Shown piece after piece: positions 48,500 through 60,382 of a stretch of DNA of 64,000 bases. The translations under genes and the position numbers were made by a program. Under the pieces are notes generated by a model, which made no database searches, was not told the DNA's origin, and was given only the letters and a program-made list of their open reading frames with translations. The stretch is from Pyrus communis (lineage: Eukaryota > Streptophyta > Magnoliopsida > Rosales > Rosaceae): contig NC_084804.1 of NCBI RefSeq assembly GCF_963583255.1, positions 27,655,061 to 27,719,060 on the forward strand. Reading direction: 5' to 3'. Numbering within the stretch: position 1 is the stretch's first letter; every line of letters starts with the position of its first letter.

Positions 48500-49400
48500 T
48501 CAACTTACTTGCATATTGATGGATGAATACATTTAATCTTATAACCAATTAAACTGAATGGCTAGGGTGCGGCATTTGGAATGCAAAAGAAAGAATTGGT
48601 TCTCGATGAGTACACAGAATTGTAGGTAATATACGAGGGAGGGTCAGTAGGCATGGAGTTCGTATGTGATAGAGTTGCAGAAAGTGAAAAGACAACGTGC
48701 ATTTCTGGAAATAATTCTGATGGTGCTTCTCAAAGGTATTGTTCATTTGTATCCATCGTCAATCCCTTCCGTAATATGGTTCAAACCTTTAGTTTTGTTT
48801 CTTTTCCAGCATTTTTCAGCAACTCAGATGCATCGAGATGGTATGCATTGAAAAGTTATGCTTTCATTAGGAATTGTTTTGGGTTTTGAGAGTCTAGTCT
48901 AATCAAAATAGCGCCGTCATTTGAATTCATGTGTAATGACTTCCCGTGCTTGCAGCAAGGGCAGGTAAGCGTAATGACTTCCGGTGTTTGGAATTTCTTG
49001 ATTTTGGAGTAAACGTGCTGGAGATCCATTTGAATGTCGGAAGCCTCAATGTATAAAGGGAAGGCAAAATGGTTCCTCGGGTATACTGGCTTCAACATTA
49101 ATGCTTGTATGAGAAATCATGTATTCCTCAATTCTTTTGTGTGTTTCCTTTCCTGCTATGATCTGGTTTCAAGCATATATGTTGCTCAGGTACAATTACT
49201 ACTTTAGAATTGTTGATTCATGTGATTGGAGACTAGCAGCGTACTCGTCAATGCTTTTCTTTTTCTTATAGAACATCAATGTTTGAGAGATTGCAGACGA
49301 TAAGTTACAAGTTTTTGAATCCGGCACACATGATTCGTAGAATGTACTTTTGAGGAACATATGAAGTGAGGATGCTGTTATCGTCTTCATTCGTATAATT
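48500..49400. other. Unassigned low-copy-looking stretch upstream of the bZIP fragment
   Basis: No repeat recognised. Short ORFs on both strands overlap but none shows a domain. It could hold remnants of introns or exons of the gene from which the bZIP fragment derives. Confidence 0.3.
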
Positions 49401-49406
49401 CGACAG

Positions 49407-49529
49407 GAAGATTGCGAACAAAGAATGGAAAGAAGAAGACTGGCCAATAGGGAAGCTGCTAGGTTGTCAAGAACACGCAGACAAGTATTTGTAGAGGTTT
49501 CATTCATTAATCAGAGCCTTGTTTGCTAG
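49407..49529 (+). pseudogene. bZIP transcription factor exon fragment (TGA-like basic region)
   Basis: After an AG acceptor (CGACAG) the frame reads MERRRLANREAARLSRTRRQ, matching the bZIP basic region with the invariant N-X7-R. The NREAAR form is most like TGA-class factors. The coding similarity ends within about ten codons, before any leucine zipper, and a stop follows at 49527-49529. The break coincides with the left edge of the MULE-like element at about 49528. No other exon was recognised. Confidence 0.6.
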
Positions 49530-50506
49530 GAGGTCTAAAACCCCTAACCTTTTAGTGTCATTCCAAATTGGTCTCAAATCCAACTTATTAAAAATGTCAT
49601 ATTCGTTAAGCCTAGTTAAATTTTCAAACATAAATTATATTCAAAATCCACCGACAATAGTAATTGTTAGGGAGTTACAATAGTTAATGACATTAATTAC
49701 AAAATATTGGCCAATTGTCTGTTATGTTGTAACTCCATATTTATGTTGGCCAATTGTCCAGTATGTTGCAACTCCATATTTATGTTTATGTTTATGATCT
49801 TTAAGATGTAACTGTAGAGTATTAGCTACTCACTTGTGTGTGTGTGTGTGTAAATATATACACTGTATATTGATGGTGTAATAATCAAGGAAAATCAGTT
49901 TCTACATTAATATTGGGTGCCTTAAATTTTATATTTCAAACATAGATTATATAATATGGAACCCCATGATCAAACATGTATTGAACTAAATCGAAAATGA
50001 ACCCAAATTGAAATTACATCTGGAGGGCAATCTCTTAACAAAGAAGAGGGTTAAGAATTCAAATATGGTTTCAAGGAGTTTGTTTCTGCTTATGTGATTT
50101 CCTTATTTTGCCGATTCTCGGCTCGTAAAGCTTTCAATTCTTCTTTGTGGGCAATGAAGATGGTGGTGGCCGCATTGTTGCAGTCCATACCATTTCAACA
50201 ACCTCCATGACCTTCTTCTCGATGTTTGCAGCTTGAGTTGTAGGGTGGAGTTGGAGGTTTTGCGTTGGGTTTGAAGGTGATGGCATGCTAAGGGTGGTGG
50301 TAACCGTCAGTTGGGGAAAGCTATGCTTCTATGACCTTCTATTGATTTTGGAGACAAAGTAAGCTTAGTTAATTTAACAGATTTTTAACTGGGATTTATG
50401 GGTGTGACAATTTCAATAGGTTGGGCACAAGTTTGAATTGTTTAAAAAGATTAAGACCAATTTAGAATGACACTAAAAAGTTAAGAGATTGTAGGTACTT
50501 AAATCC
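49528..50506. mobile_element. MULE-like element, second copy
   Basis: Carries the same TTAGTGTCATTCCAAATTGG and TTTCAATAGGTTGGGCAC end blocks as 41889-43717, with the internal ORF on the opposite strand. The right end is GTACTTAAATCC; the left end is worn. No nested element here, so it shows the family's uninterrupted length of about 0.98 kb. Confidence 0.72.
50134..50286 (-). pseudogene. Hypothetical ORF of the MULE-like element, copy 2
   Basis: Begins MPSPSNPTQNLQ and includes NIEKKVMEVVEMVW and MRPPPSSL; stop after 50 codons where the other copy reads on. The reading frame continues past the stop with similar sequence (KLYEPRIGK). Confidence 0.35.
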
Positions 50507-50652
50507 TACATTTTAATTACCAAATTAAAGTCGGACAAATAGAAGGATATTACCACGTAATAAAAACCCAAACTTTCAGTATGAAGCATACAAGACCTAA
50601 TAGTGAAAATGCACGACACGAAATTTTTTAGAACATTTCTAGAACACAAATT

Positions 50653-51270
50653 ATATCATGTGTCAAACGCTACTTGGATCTCAGTATTTAGTGTTAGCAT
50701 GGGGGGGGGGGTGTCGATCTAATTTTGTGTTAGTCTTAACCACCACGGGTGGTCTAGTGGTTGAGGACGAATTCCAAGCCTGTATTTCACACGGCACATC
50801 CTCGGTTCAATTCTTAGCATTGGTGAATCACATGATAGTGGCCAGAGGAGGTTGAAATGCCTTTGTGACTTTTCTCAGCTCCTGTAAGACCAACTCTAAC
50901 CTTTGGAGTAAGTCCTAAAAATTTCACAAATAATATCATGTGTCAAACGCTACTTGGATCTTAGTATTCAGCGTTTGCACTCTAAGGAAACATTGCCTTG
51001 GTTTCATAGCAAGAACTTGCTTATGTTTCTCAAGGATTTTGATGTGGGGTGGGGGAGGGGGGTGTCGATCTAATTCTGTGTTAGTCTTAATTACCACGGG
51101 TGGTCTAGTAGTTGAGGACGAATTCCAAGCCTGTATTTTACACGGTACATCCTCGGTTCGATTCCTAACGCTGGTGAATCAGATGATGGTGGCCATAGGA
51201 GGTTGAAATACCTCTGTGAGTCTTCCCGGCTCCTGTAAGACCAACTCTAACCTTTGGAGTAAGTCCTAAA
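50653..51270 (+). repeat. Tandem duplication containing two SINE-like units
   Basis: Unit 1 (50653-50932) and unit 2 (50933 to about 51270) share CATGTGTCAAACGCTACTTGG at the start and CCTTTGGAGTAAGTCCTAAA at the end. Each has an A-box-like GGTGGTCTAGTGGTTGAGG (GTAGTTGAGG in unit 2) and a B-box-like TCGGTTC(A/G)ATTC. Unit 1 lacks about 85 bp and has a run of G at 50701-50710. Confidence 0.82.
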
Positions 51271-51280
51271 ATTTCCTTTC

Positions 51281-51810
51281 TACCATCCCTCCCCCCAAAT
51301 TTCATTCCAACCCTTGTTCTAAAATGGAGTTAAGTCATAAAACTAAAAAAAAAAGGCCAGATTTCAGTCAGAATTTAGCCCAAAGAAAACTGTGGGGCCC
51401 ACAAGTGAGAGTGAAAGTCGCTGCATGAAGCCTAGATGCTACGCCCAGACGTGCGCACGCTTGGAACGCACCAAGCCCAACATCTGATACTTTTAGGTTA
51501 AAATGTTCATAAAATTAATTTAGGATAGTCTACATAATTATTTTTTTTTAAAGTTAATTAAAAAAAAAAAAAAAAGCCTAAATTCATTCTTTAATAATCT
51601 AAGGTTAAAATTTTATGCTAGAAGGATTGGAGCAAAAAAGCCATTTCTAGGTTAAAACTTAAATTTTCTAGGGTAAAAATTTTAGGTTTTACTCCAAGGG
51701 TTGAAGATGGTCTAAGGATGGACGGTTGTGGTGCAGCCACCGCTTGGTCCCCCATTTAAAAAAAAAAATAATAATAATATAAAAATTTTGTGTTAACCTT
51801 CCCGCAAAAT
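51281..51810. other. Non-coding stretch
   Basis: AT-rich with A-runs; nothing recognised. Confidence 0.5.
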
Positions 51811-52004
51811 TATGTTATCAGTAGATTCGCCGAAAGACGTTTTAGCAATCATGTTACTCTGCGATTCTCATGCGTTGCTTCTCAAGTATCTCTTTCTTTT
51901 TGGAAGTAGAACATTTTGACTCGTCACATTTGATACATAAGTTTCTTTTTCACTTGATTATTGTTGTGTTTCATATGATATATCGGTTTTGTATTTCTTT
52001 CCAG

Positions 52005-52079
52005 CAAGAATGTGAGAAACTACTTGCAACCGCGGAGATTCTTGAGAGCGAAATTGCCCAGATCCCATGCGATATATGA
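52005..52079 (+). pseudogene. Possible orphan terminal exon, 24 codons
   Basis: After a good acceptor (TTTCTTTCCAG) the frame reads QECEKLLATAEILESEIAQI and ends at TGA. It looks like coding sequence of a helical protein, but no upstream exon or family was identified. It could be the last exon of a gene fragment. Confidence 0.25.
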
Positions 52080-52304
52080 AGGCTTTCTGGGAAACTTAAG
52101 GAAGAATATTATGCGTAAATATGATATCAGATGATTTCAATTTCTAAAACAATTTCTAACATACAAAAATTGGCTTAAAGCCTTACAATTCTTTTGATAC
52201 TGTTTTGAACACAAAGTATGCTTTTCGAACATTTACGTTACATTTCCTTTTAACACAAAGTATCAAAATGTCCTGAGCGTACCTGTGATTAGCAGGAATA
52301 ATCT

Positions 52305-54180
52305 CTACCACTCTGAACCATCAGGGAAAGGTTTCAGTGCATCCTGCTTCCCATTGACATAAAAATCCATAATTGCTAACATTCTAGGATACTTATCAGG
52401 ATGGTAATTAACGTGAACAATAACCGGCTTCAACTTGCTCAGTTTAGCATCTTTCCTCACGGTCTTGAAGAGGACCTTGCTATTCATAAAGAGATAGAAA
52501 TCCATAGTTCTCCTGGAAGCATGAAGTCCATCATACCCAGGATGAGAAGGGAAAAAGAGTTCCTCGTTGAACACTGCCTGGTCCCAAGCCTGCTCCTTTG
52601 AGAGTCGATTGGCCACACGATCCAATAACTCAATTGAAGGAATTGTCGGTCGAATGTAGAAGAAACCAGAGTTATACACCCATATACGCATTGTATGAGC
52701 ATATCGAGCCCAACCCATTCCTGGCTCATCAAAGACGTCATTGTAACCATAAGCAGTCATATTGTTGTGACCATCAGTCATGGACTCTACATCTGAATCA
52801 CGATATAGATAATTAAAGGGGTTTTGCAAGTACACAATATCGACATCTGACAGAAGAACACTATAACCGAGCTGCAAAAACTCCCTCAGAACACGAAATT
52901 TTAGCCCAGAGACAGCATGGTTCCCTCCGGTCCTTGCAACCGAATCAATTACTTTGTTTGGGTCTCTCTTATAAACTGGAACATTTTTCAATTTGCAGAA
53001 TCTGGCAATTTCATCATCCAAAGCAACAACCAGATAATTGGATATGCCCACCCTATTGATGTTAGCGAACCATACCTCCAACATTTCCTTCACATTCGAG
53101 TTTGCAAGAGCAACTATAAGTTCTCTATTAACAGCAACTTTCTCCAAAATCTTTGCCAATCTTGGATTCACAGATTCATCTGGAAGAACACTGGGGTTGG
53201 TTAGTAAGCCTTTGACGGTACCAAAAGGACCAGCTTTCTTCTGATCACCCAACACAAGAACCTGTTTCTCTGCCTGATCTTTCCTTTGTTCAGCCAACCG
53301 AATCTTTTCAGTCAATTCCCTAACCAGCTTTTTCAACTCGGCATTTTTCTCAGATGCGGCCACAAACTGTGATTTCAACAGGTTGATCCGTTCAGATGAT
53401 TCACACAAGGAAGAACCAACCTAGTGCACAAATGACTAAAAATATCAACATCAACATGTTTAAGAACCACAAAATTTCACCTTAGAATATTAAACAATCT
53501 TTTTCGAGCTTAGCTATTTGAATTCGTAGAACCAGAACAGCTATATGAACGGCCAGCAATAATGTTACCGAGTATACTTATATATGATTTCGGTGTCATG
53601 TCAAAGCTTCAAACAAATGCCCAAGTTCCTCAATTCGCCTAACAAATATGATCTGATTTCGATATTTTTTAAACCAAAAAAAAAAAAAAAAAAAAAAAAA
53701 CCTTTCAGCATGTCAAATTATCAGCTCTAATTCTAAACCCTGTCGCTTGTTAGGGACAGAGCACAAACAAATCAATCACATTATCTGGGTTTGAATCAAA
53801 AGTCAATGCACCAAAATCTCAGGTCAACGGACAACATTTCGACCGAATTTCCGAAATCACAATCGCTAATCACCCATTCATTTAAAATTACCAAAATTTC
53901 AAGCACTAATCACTCAAAAAGACAAGTATTAAAGCCCAAGAGTTATACGAAAAAACGAAGAAAATAAAAACAAGCAATAATTGAAAGGGTGAAGAGGAAC
54001 CTGGGCGATGGATTTGGCGAAGCGGCGATTGAGAATGGGGGCAGGATTGGAAATGGAAAGAAAGCCGCTGGGGAAGCAGAGGGCGAAGACGCAGCCCAGG
54101 AGGATTCCGATTGTTATAGCGACGACGACCCTCGATTTGCAGAGAGACTGCGCTTTCTCCCTGCGACCCACCACCGCCAT
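52305..54180 (-). CDS. RRA3: Arabinosyltransferase RRA-type, GT77 (extensin arabinosylation)
   Basis: Golgi type II glycosyltransferase of the RRA group, which adds the second beta-arabinofuranose to hydroxyproline-linked arabinans of extensins. Two exons on the minus strand: 54001-54180 and 52305-53420 (1296 bp, 431 aa), joined by a GT-AG intron. The start ([11 protein letters not shown]) gives the family's short cytosolic tail; an in-frame ATG at 54264 is judged too far upstream. Membrane anchor at about residues 18-38. A stem coiled coil (about 65-115) is followed by the catalytic domain, with [12 protein letters not shown] carrying the metal-binding DxD (about 252-254), [14 protein letters not shown], and HVNYHPDK near the end. 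Intact and full length for the family (about 428 aa). The paralogue number in the symbol is uncertain. Confidence 0.95.
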
Positions 54181-54312
54181 ACCTACCTTACTTTTCCCTT
54201 CCCAGCTATGCTTGCTTGCTTCAGCAGCACGAGAGGGAGACTGACTGTTGTTAACTCTGGACAATGGTTGACTATAGTAATGGAAAAACGATATTTTGTT
54301 TTAGTTAATTAA
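54181..54312 (-). promoter_or_regulatory. Upstream region of the RRA gene up to a Helitron end
   Basis: Only 132 bp lie between the start codon and the Helitron terminus, so most of the present promoter may be transposon sequence. No TATA box fixed. Confidence 0.4.
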
Positions 54313-54340
54313 CTAGAGGGTAAGCCCGCGTTGTCGCGGG
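54313..54340 (-). mobile_element. Helitron 3' terminus
   Basis: On the minus strand a perfect hairpin CCCGCG-ACAA-CGCGGG (54325-54340) is followed 8 bases later by CTAG (54316-54313) and then T. This is a textbook Helitron end. The element extends to the right on the plus map; its 5' end was not located. Confidence 0.82.
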
Positions 54341-54392
54341 AATGTTAAAAGAATTAGAAGTGTTGAAAACAAGAGTTATGATATGAGAATAA

Positions 54393-54679
54393 GGCTTAGT
54401 TTGGTACTGAGATGATTTTGAAAAAAATTAATATAAAAAAAGATGAGAGATGTTTTTGTGTTTGGTAAATATTCAGCTTCAACTTTTTTTCACAGTTTTG
54501 GGTGAAAAAAAGCCAAAAACAAGAAGCTGCAAAACCCATCTTTGAAAAACCAGCTTATTTTCACATCTGTTTTACATAAAAGTTTATCAAACATTCTGCT
54601 GCTTTATTTCACAGTTGCTTATTCTCACAGCACAGTAGAAGCAGTTTTTTTTCAAAGCACATCAATACCAAACCAGCCC
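54393..54679. mobile_element. Tourist-like MITE (PIF/Harbinger), 287 bp
   Basis: Inverted ends GGCTTAGTTTGGTACTG and, from the right, GGGCTGGTTTGGTATTG. 3-bp duplication TAA (54390-54392, 54680-54682). It is nested in the Helitron-derived sequence. Confidence 0.87.
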
Positions 54680-54682
54680 TAA

Positions 54683-56354
54683 ATCTATTGTAAACACGGT
54701 TCGTACATATGTAAAAACTATTTACATAAAATATGTACAAATATTTATATAAAATATGTACACTGTTATTGTGTACAACTGTACATATTTATAGCTGTGC
54801 AAAATATAACCGCTCCTATCTTTTCGATGTATAATTGTAGTGCTTAGACTACTGAGCAGTAGTTAGTACATTGGTTATATTTACGGAAACTTTGTACATT
54901 TCAAAAGTTTTACACAACTACACAGATCTTCAGTGATATTGCATTCCTGAGATTCATTCATTTTTCTCTTTGGTTTCTCTGTTATAAAATAAATTAACCA
55001 AATAAAGACAAATTAGTAAGTCAAACAAAGAAATTAGAGAAATACCTCAAAATGAGATAATTTCTTAAGCTTGAGATATAAATAGGACAAAACGGCCATG
55101 CACAAGCCACGCACATCATGCACAAAATCGAAATTACTAAAATACCCACATATAAATACTAAAAATCCTCAGCTCATTTCATCACTCTCATTTGCTGGAG
55201 AGGGATGTCGAGAGCTCTAGGTTTCTAGGTTGAACTTAGATCTCTGAGCTCCAATTTTGAAGAGAGGAAAGTCGAGAGTGAAGCTTCGAAGTGAGAGTTT
55301 TTCTTTTGCATCAATATTTCATCTTTAAAGATATGATTTTTGTACTTGATTTTGCGTTTTGGCTAGAAAGTTCTATTCTTTCCAGCCAGTGAAGCTTCGG
55401 CAACCATATTTCCACAGCCATTTGGTTCGTCTCTCTCTCTCTCTCTCTCTCTCTCATCTCTTTCTTTCTCTAACTCGGTCATTGTCTCCACTTTTGCAAT
55501 TAATTACTTGTTTGTTCAAGTAGGTTTTTTGGATTTGCAGAGATGGGAAGTCGAACATAAGAGGAATGGGGAAGAGAGGGCTCGAAATGTGTTTTGGAAA
55601 TCTTTATTTATTTATTGGTTTTGTTATTTTAGATTATGGGTTTCAATCTTAGAGTTTTACGTTTTAATTATTGTTTAGGGTATTGAAGATTCATGGAGTT
55701 GTGTTGGTGGATTTGGCTTTGTGGGTTTGTTACAGAATGCTCAATATTTGTTAATTTTGTTATGAACTTGCAAATTTTTGTGAATTCAATATGGAATAGG
55801 CGTTTGTTTGAAAATGTTTGTGAATTACAAGTCTTAATTCAATATGTAAGAAATTGTATATGATTTTCACATGATATGCACATGACATGCACATTTGTCA
55901 TCTCCATATGATTTGCCCTGTGCGTATACATTGATATCAATATATCCTAAAATAAAGGTTATTATACATCCCAACCCCATCCCCTGGAAAGAAAAAGGTA
56001 GCACCGAAAAAGAGAGGGATGGTGGTTTCATCTCTTTTATGATTCTACAACTCCACAACGATAGCTATCAACACGGCAGTAATATCTCCGAGTCAAAGCC
56101 ATAGAAACTAGAAATGAATCTTGGGCTTCTTTTGTGTTAAAAAGCTTGTTTCCCTTTTCTTGAAATATCTTATTGTTATCAATATATACAAGGTGTTGGA
56201 TTATGGGTTTCAAAAGGTCATTTAGATGATGAGTTAAAACCATAACAACGGGTTTAGAAAGGAAAAAAAAAAAAGAAAAAGAAAGAAGATGTAAAAACCT
56301 CCAAGTTTCAAACCTATGTTTTGTTGAAACTATGAATGTATAGTCCCCACCATT
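54683..56354. other. Non-coding, probably Helitron-internal
   Basis: No gene recognised. Contains GTACA/TGTAC-rich words (54700-54910), a (CT)n run at 55431-55454 and A- or T-runs. Confidence 0.45.
55431..55454. repeat. (CT)n microsatellite
   Basis: About 12 CT units. Confidence 0.95.
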
Positions 56355-58085
56355 TGATGTGATATAAAATAGCACACAAATTAAACCCTATAATTGTAGT
56401 ATATGTAAGTAGGGATCATTCTAGGCCGGGGATTAAAAGTGATGCTAATCTACACAATTTAAACTCTAAAATACTAAACTAGACTCAAAAACAGAAAACT
56501 AGACTCTAATAACTCAAAACAAGCTAAATAGACTCAAAACACACAAACTAAGTTAAATTGACTCAAAACAGGTACTAGAAAGTGATTTGGACGAAAATTA
56601 AACCAAAAAGACTCAAAACACTTAAAAACACAAGTTTGGACATATTCTAACTAATTTGACACAATAAAGTAAAGGGGATTGAGTTTTTGACGAAATTGAA
56701 GTAAAAACAAGTAAATTAAAGACTCTAAACAACTTTGGACGAAATTGGGTGTTTAAATGGGTGAATGGCTAGTTAGAGGGTTCATCTCCATTCATGACAC
56801 ATATGCATATGAATCGATTTCCAGTTATTATTCCTATAAACCATGAATGACAATGCCCAAAATTAATCGTGAACTGCACAAATTAACTCTCAGATTTTCC
56901 TAAATTCATTGAATTGGATAGAATACGCATCGGCAACCAAATTATTCTTCAATAGTTCCCTACATGAACAACATAATAGAGATACAATCAAAGAACATTA
57001 AGTTCTATGAAAATCATAAGCATTGACAAGGCATTCGTAACTATGAACTGCATGATACTCCTGCCATAGATTTACTTAACGCGATTGTGACGAGCAACCT
57101 TGACTACTTATAAATATAAGTTCATAACGATTAGGTGAAATTCCCTTATATTTTAGCATTAAATTCATGCATGCAAACTAAGTAGGCCTCCTTAATCAAC
57201 ATACAAGAATAAGTTATCAATCAAACAGATAAGTAAATCGCATTCATGTTTTACAAAACAATAACTGGAGGAAATTAATTCATATCACATATTTGTTCAT
57301 GGCTTTGAATCCACCTCTAGCTAAAAAGATATTAGTTCCACATGTCTATCATAACTAAAAACCAAATTAAAATAAACATTGAACTAAAACAAAGGATAGA
57401 ATACACCTAGAAATGCTCCAGCAACCCAAAGGTCTTGAATGGCAGGGACGACTCCAAGCTCTTCTCCTTCTTTCCTTGCATGGCACAAAGTGTATGTTTC
57501 TGATTTTAGGCTCTTGTGTGTGTTTTGAATGGTGTGGCTGATGTGGGTATTTATAGGGCTAGGGGATACAACAAGGTTGTTTTAAAGAAGGATTGCACAT
57601 CACAAACTAACAGGGACAAGGATCCAAGGTGTGGCAGATTCCTAGGGGGAAAGGGTTACTTGTTTGCATGATTTTAGGACTTCTTAAATAAGATGGGAAG
57701 TGGTTTAATGTGATAAGGAATCCCCCTTGCAACTGGACATAAGGTAAGATAGGATTAGGATAAGATAAGATAAGATTTTGGATAATGTTTCATTCTTTAT
57801 AGCTGATTCCTTATCTTCAGTGTCTTGAATTAATTCTTCTAGATGTTAAGCACATTCCTAGCCCTTCTTGAACTTCAAATTCGTCCATCCACCTTGCTCC
57901 ATACATATGCTATCCATCCCAAGCCCAAAACTGCTCTAAAATGCTCCAAATTGCACTTTCTTGCCAACTTTGTCATTTGAACCTACAAACACACGAAAAT
58001 AGCTTAAATCACTATAATAAATAGAAACTAACTATGTAAATGCAAGAAAACAAGCTAACCAAGTTGAATAAATATGCTCCTATCA
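56355..58085 (-). mobile_element. Complete solo LTR, family A, 1731 bp
   Basis: On the minus strand it starts TGATAGGAGCATATTTATTC and its other end reads TGATG on plus. Perfect 5-bp duplication CCATT (56350-56354 and 58086-58090). It shares with 10033-12365 the ends, the AATTGTAGTA...CTAG(A/G)CCGGGGATTA block and the repeated ATGCGTATTCCAT-type words. No internal domain, so it is solo. Confidence 0.92.
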
Positions 58086-58443
58086 CCATTACACAATAGT
58101 TAGATGTGCCTAGTCCAACCTACGCACAGCATGATGTAGGGGGTGTGAGATTTGATAACACACTAACCTTTATGCTGGAAATGAAGTAACAACATTTGGA
58201 AGCATCGTTCAAGTTGGGGGACCAAAAAGTAGTAGTGGGGATTCTTACGACTTTTAAAGGTCACATGCATCACATCTTAACCACATAAACACCTTCAACA
58301 CATTTCCTCTTTTACCCAATTGATTTTATCCTCATCATAGTAGACTTGTGTATAAATATGCTTCTCACACATAGTTGCAATAACCATTAACCCTCCTAAA
58401 AAATTAGACTTCTCACATAACCAAAACAATTGAGAACACAAAC

Positions 58444-58728
58444 ATGTCCAAGTTCCCACATGAAACCAAGGGCTTTAACGTGGAGTTTCACAGATGGTGC
58501 AACATGGAACCTCCTCCATTTTCGAAGTCGCCGAAGGCAAATCCTACATCATCGTTTAGCTTTGTGGACTTGAAGATGCCATTGAAAAGTATAGATCAGG
58601 TCAACTAGAGAATCGACTATGAGACGGGTGTCGCCGAGTATTGGAACCACGAGCTAATGAAGGCAAAAACAGAGCTTGTGGACCTCAACAGTGAAGCCAA
58701 CGAAGCGCTCTACCGTGCAAGCAAGTAG
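58444..58728 (+). pseudogene. Broken open frame, unassigned
   Basis: Begins MSKFPHETKGFNVEFHRWCN, with stops after about 54 codons and again after a further segment (EYWNHELMKAKTELVDLNS) in the same frame. Codon-like composition but no recognised domain; possibly transposon-encoded or captured. Confidence 0.35.
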
Positions 58729-59052
58729 AAAACGAAGACTGACACGTTTAGAGAAAGGATGACATTCCTAAATTTTGAATTGTTCCAAAAGCATCAGGGT
58801 CATATTAAGTCATACTAGCATTCTCGGGAAAGGAACTGTGTCAGCCATAATGGGATTATATGACATTTTATTGTTGTGCAATGTATTAGCTAAGTATTAT
58901 ATGATAATAAACATGTGTATTATGTATCCTTGTTATATGCACATAATATGCACAAAAAATGCCATATGCAAAGATATGCACACGTTATGTACGCAACGTG
59001 CACAAGATATGCATGTCGTATGCACACATTGGGAAAATTTTGTGAAATTTCT

Positions 59053-59650
59053 ATGCAATCTATTTTTGACGACGTTCTTATCAAAATTCTCATCATTGTT
59101 GCTACGAAAATGGTCTCGAAGAATTTCAAGGCAATAGCCGAAGACCCTCGCATCTACCAACACATCAATATTACAGACTTGGAGACCATCAACCCGCTTA
59201 GATCATGGGGTGTGTCTAACAAAGTCTCAACCTTCATCAATTGCTGCGGTGGGGATGCAATATTTCTTCCGAGACAACAAGAAAAAGCCGGAATTCAGCG
59301 GCTTAAGAATGCAATCTCAGAGGGCCATCAAGTAGCAATGTACGTGTATGGTGCGATATTGGTGTGCCAAGGGTGAGATTCAAACCACGAAGGGCTCAAA
59401 CTTCTCTATTCTCTCAACCGTCACAACTCGGTACGATTGAGTGTGATGGAACGCCAAGACAGGTTTCAGCTGTGTTTGCCAGGGTGCATAAGGAAGCAAG
59501 GGCCTAAATCCTAAAACTGCACCACGACAATGCTGCCATCAAACCTTGCAACGACTGTGGAAGTCTACAGGGTCTGGTCACCCTCTGAAAGCATTGGGAT
59601 ACATGTGACCATGAAAAATTCACTACCTATAATGCTTGTAGATGGCATCA
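59053..59650 (+). pseudogene. F-box protein pseudogene, At1g67623/At2g35280 type
   Basis: A decayed F-box start (IFDDVLIKIL...NFKAIAEDPRIYQHINI) is followed by the family-typical GIQRLKNAISEGHQVAMYVY and GAILVCQG, the block in which these F-box proteins have a Sel1-like repeat. A stop at 59374-59376 interrupts it, and EGLKLLYSLN continues in frame before more stops. Upstream and downstream DNA is rich in ATGCACAT-type words. These proteins normally act as substrate adaptors of SCF ubiquitin ligases; this copy cannot. Confidence 0.68.
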
Positions 59651-60189
59651 GGAAGTGAATATTTTTGTGATATATTATGTGGTAGAGATAGGTACTAAGA
59701 TTGGTTTTGTTAATTTAACTTTGTTGTAATCACATAGTTTAAATTCCAGGGTTTAATTTTGTTGTCTCTTATGTACTACTAAATTCGTAATTCTATAGAC
59801 ATTGTACTTTTAAATTTTTCTTTGTACAGATACACAAACAACAAGCTTTAAAAATTACACAAAATTACAAAAAACTAGCCCAAGGTGTCATCGTTACCAT
59901 GCCATTGATCTAACTTGCCGCCACTTTTTCCACTCATCAATTCTTGCCTATCTTTTTATTATTTTCTTTGGATATTGTACATGAATGACTGACATGCAAA
60001 GAAAATGCACAATACATTCATAGTACATGCACAGTAAATGCACATGTACTGTATAAGGAATGCTGCGGTGCAATTGGTGGCATCAGGAAATGAACATTTT
60101 TTGTGATATGTTAAATGGCTTTAATAGGGACTTGATTTGTTTCTTTTCCTTTACTTTTCTTCAAATTTAGTTGTCATGTACCTTTTGTT
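59651..60189. other. Non-coding stretch with GCACA-rich words
   Basis: ATGCACA/TGTGCAT words recur here as at 58930-59030 and 60530-60600. Nothing coding. Confidence 0.45.
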
Positions 60190-60382
60190 AGTAAATGGAA
60201 AAGGGAGATGTTTTTTGTCTCATTAACAATGTTTGCTTTCCTAAATGAAAAGATGCACAGAACAAAGCATGAACAAAACATGTTTAAGTAATGGAAAAGG
60301 GAGATGTTTTTTGTCTCATTAACAATGTTTGCTTTCTTAAATGAAAAGATGCACATAACAAAGCATGAACAAAACATGTTTA
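60190..60382 (+). repeat. Tandem duplication, about 97-bp unit
   Basis: Units 60190-60286 and 60287-60382 differ at only a few bases. Recent local duplication. Confidence 0.95.

Noticed and set aside
52401..53244. Plus-strand ORFs opposite the RRA gene
   Set aside because: Antisense shadows of a well-conserved coding exon.
53989..54312. 107-codon plus-strand ORF opposite RRA exon 1
   Set aside because: A shadow of the minus-strand first exon that runs into the Helitron end.
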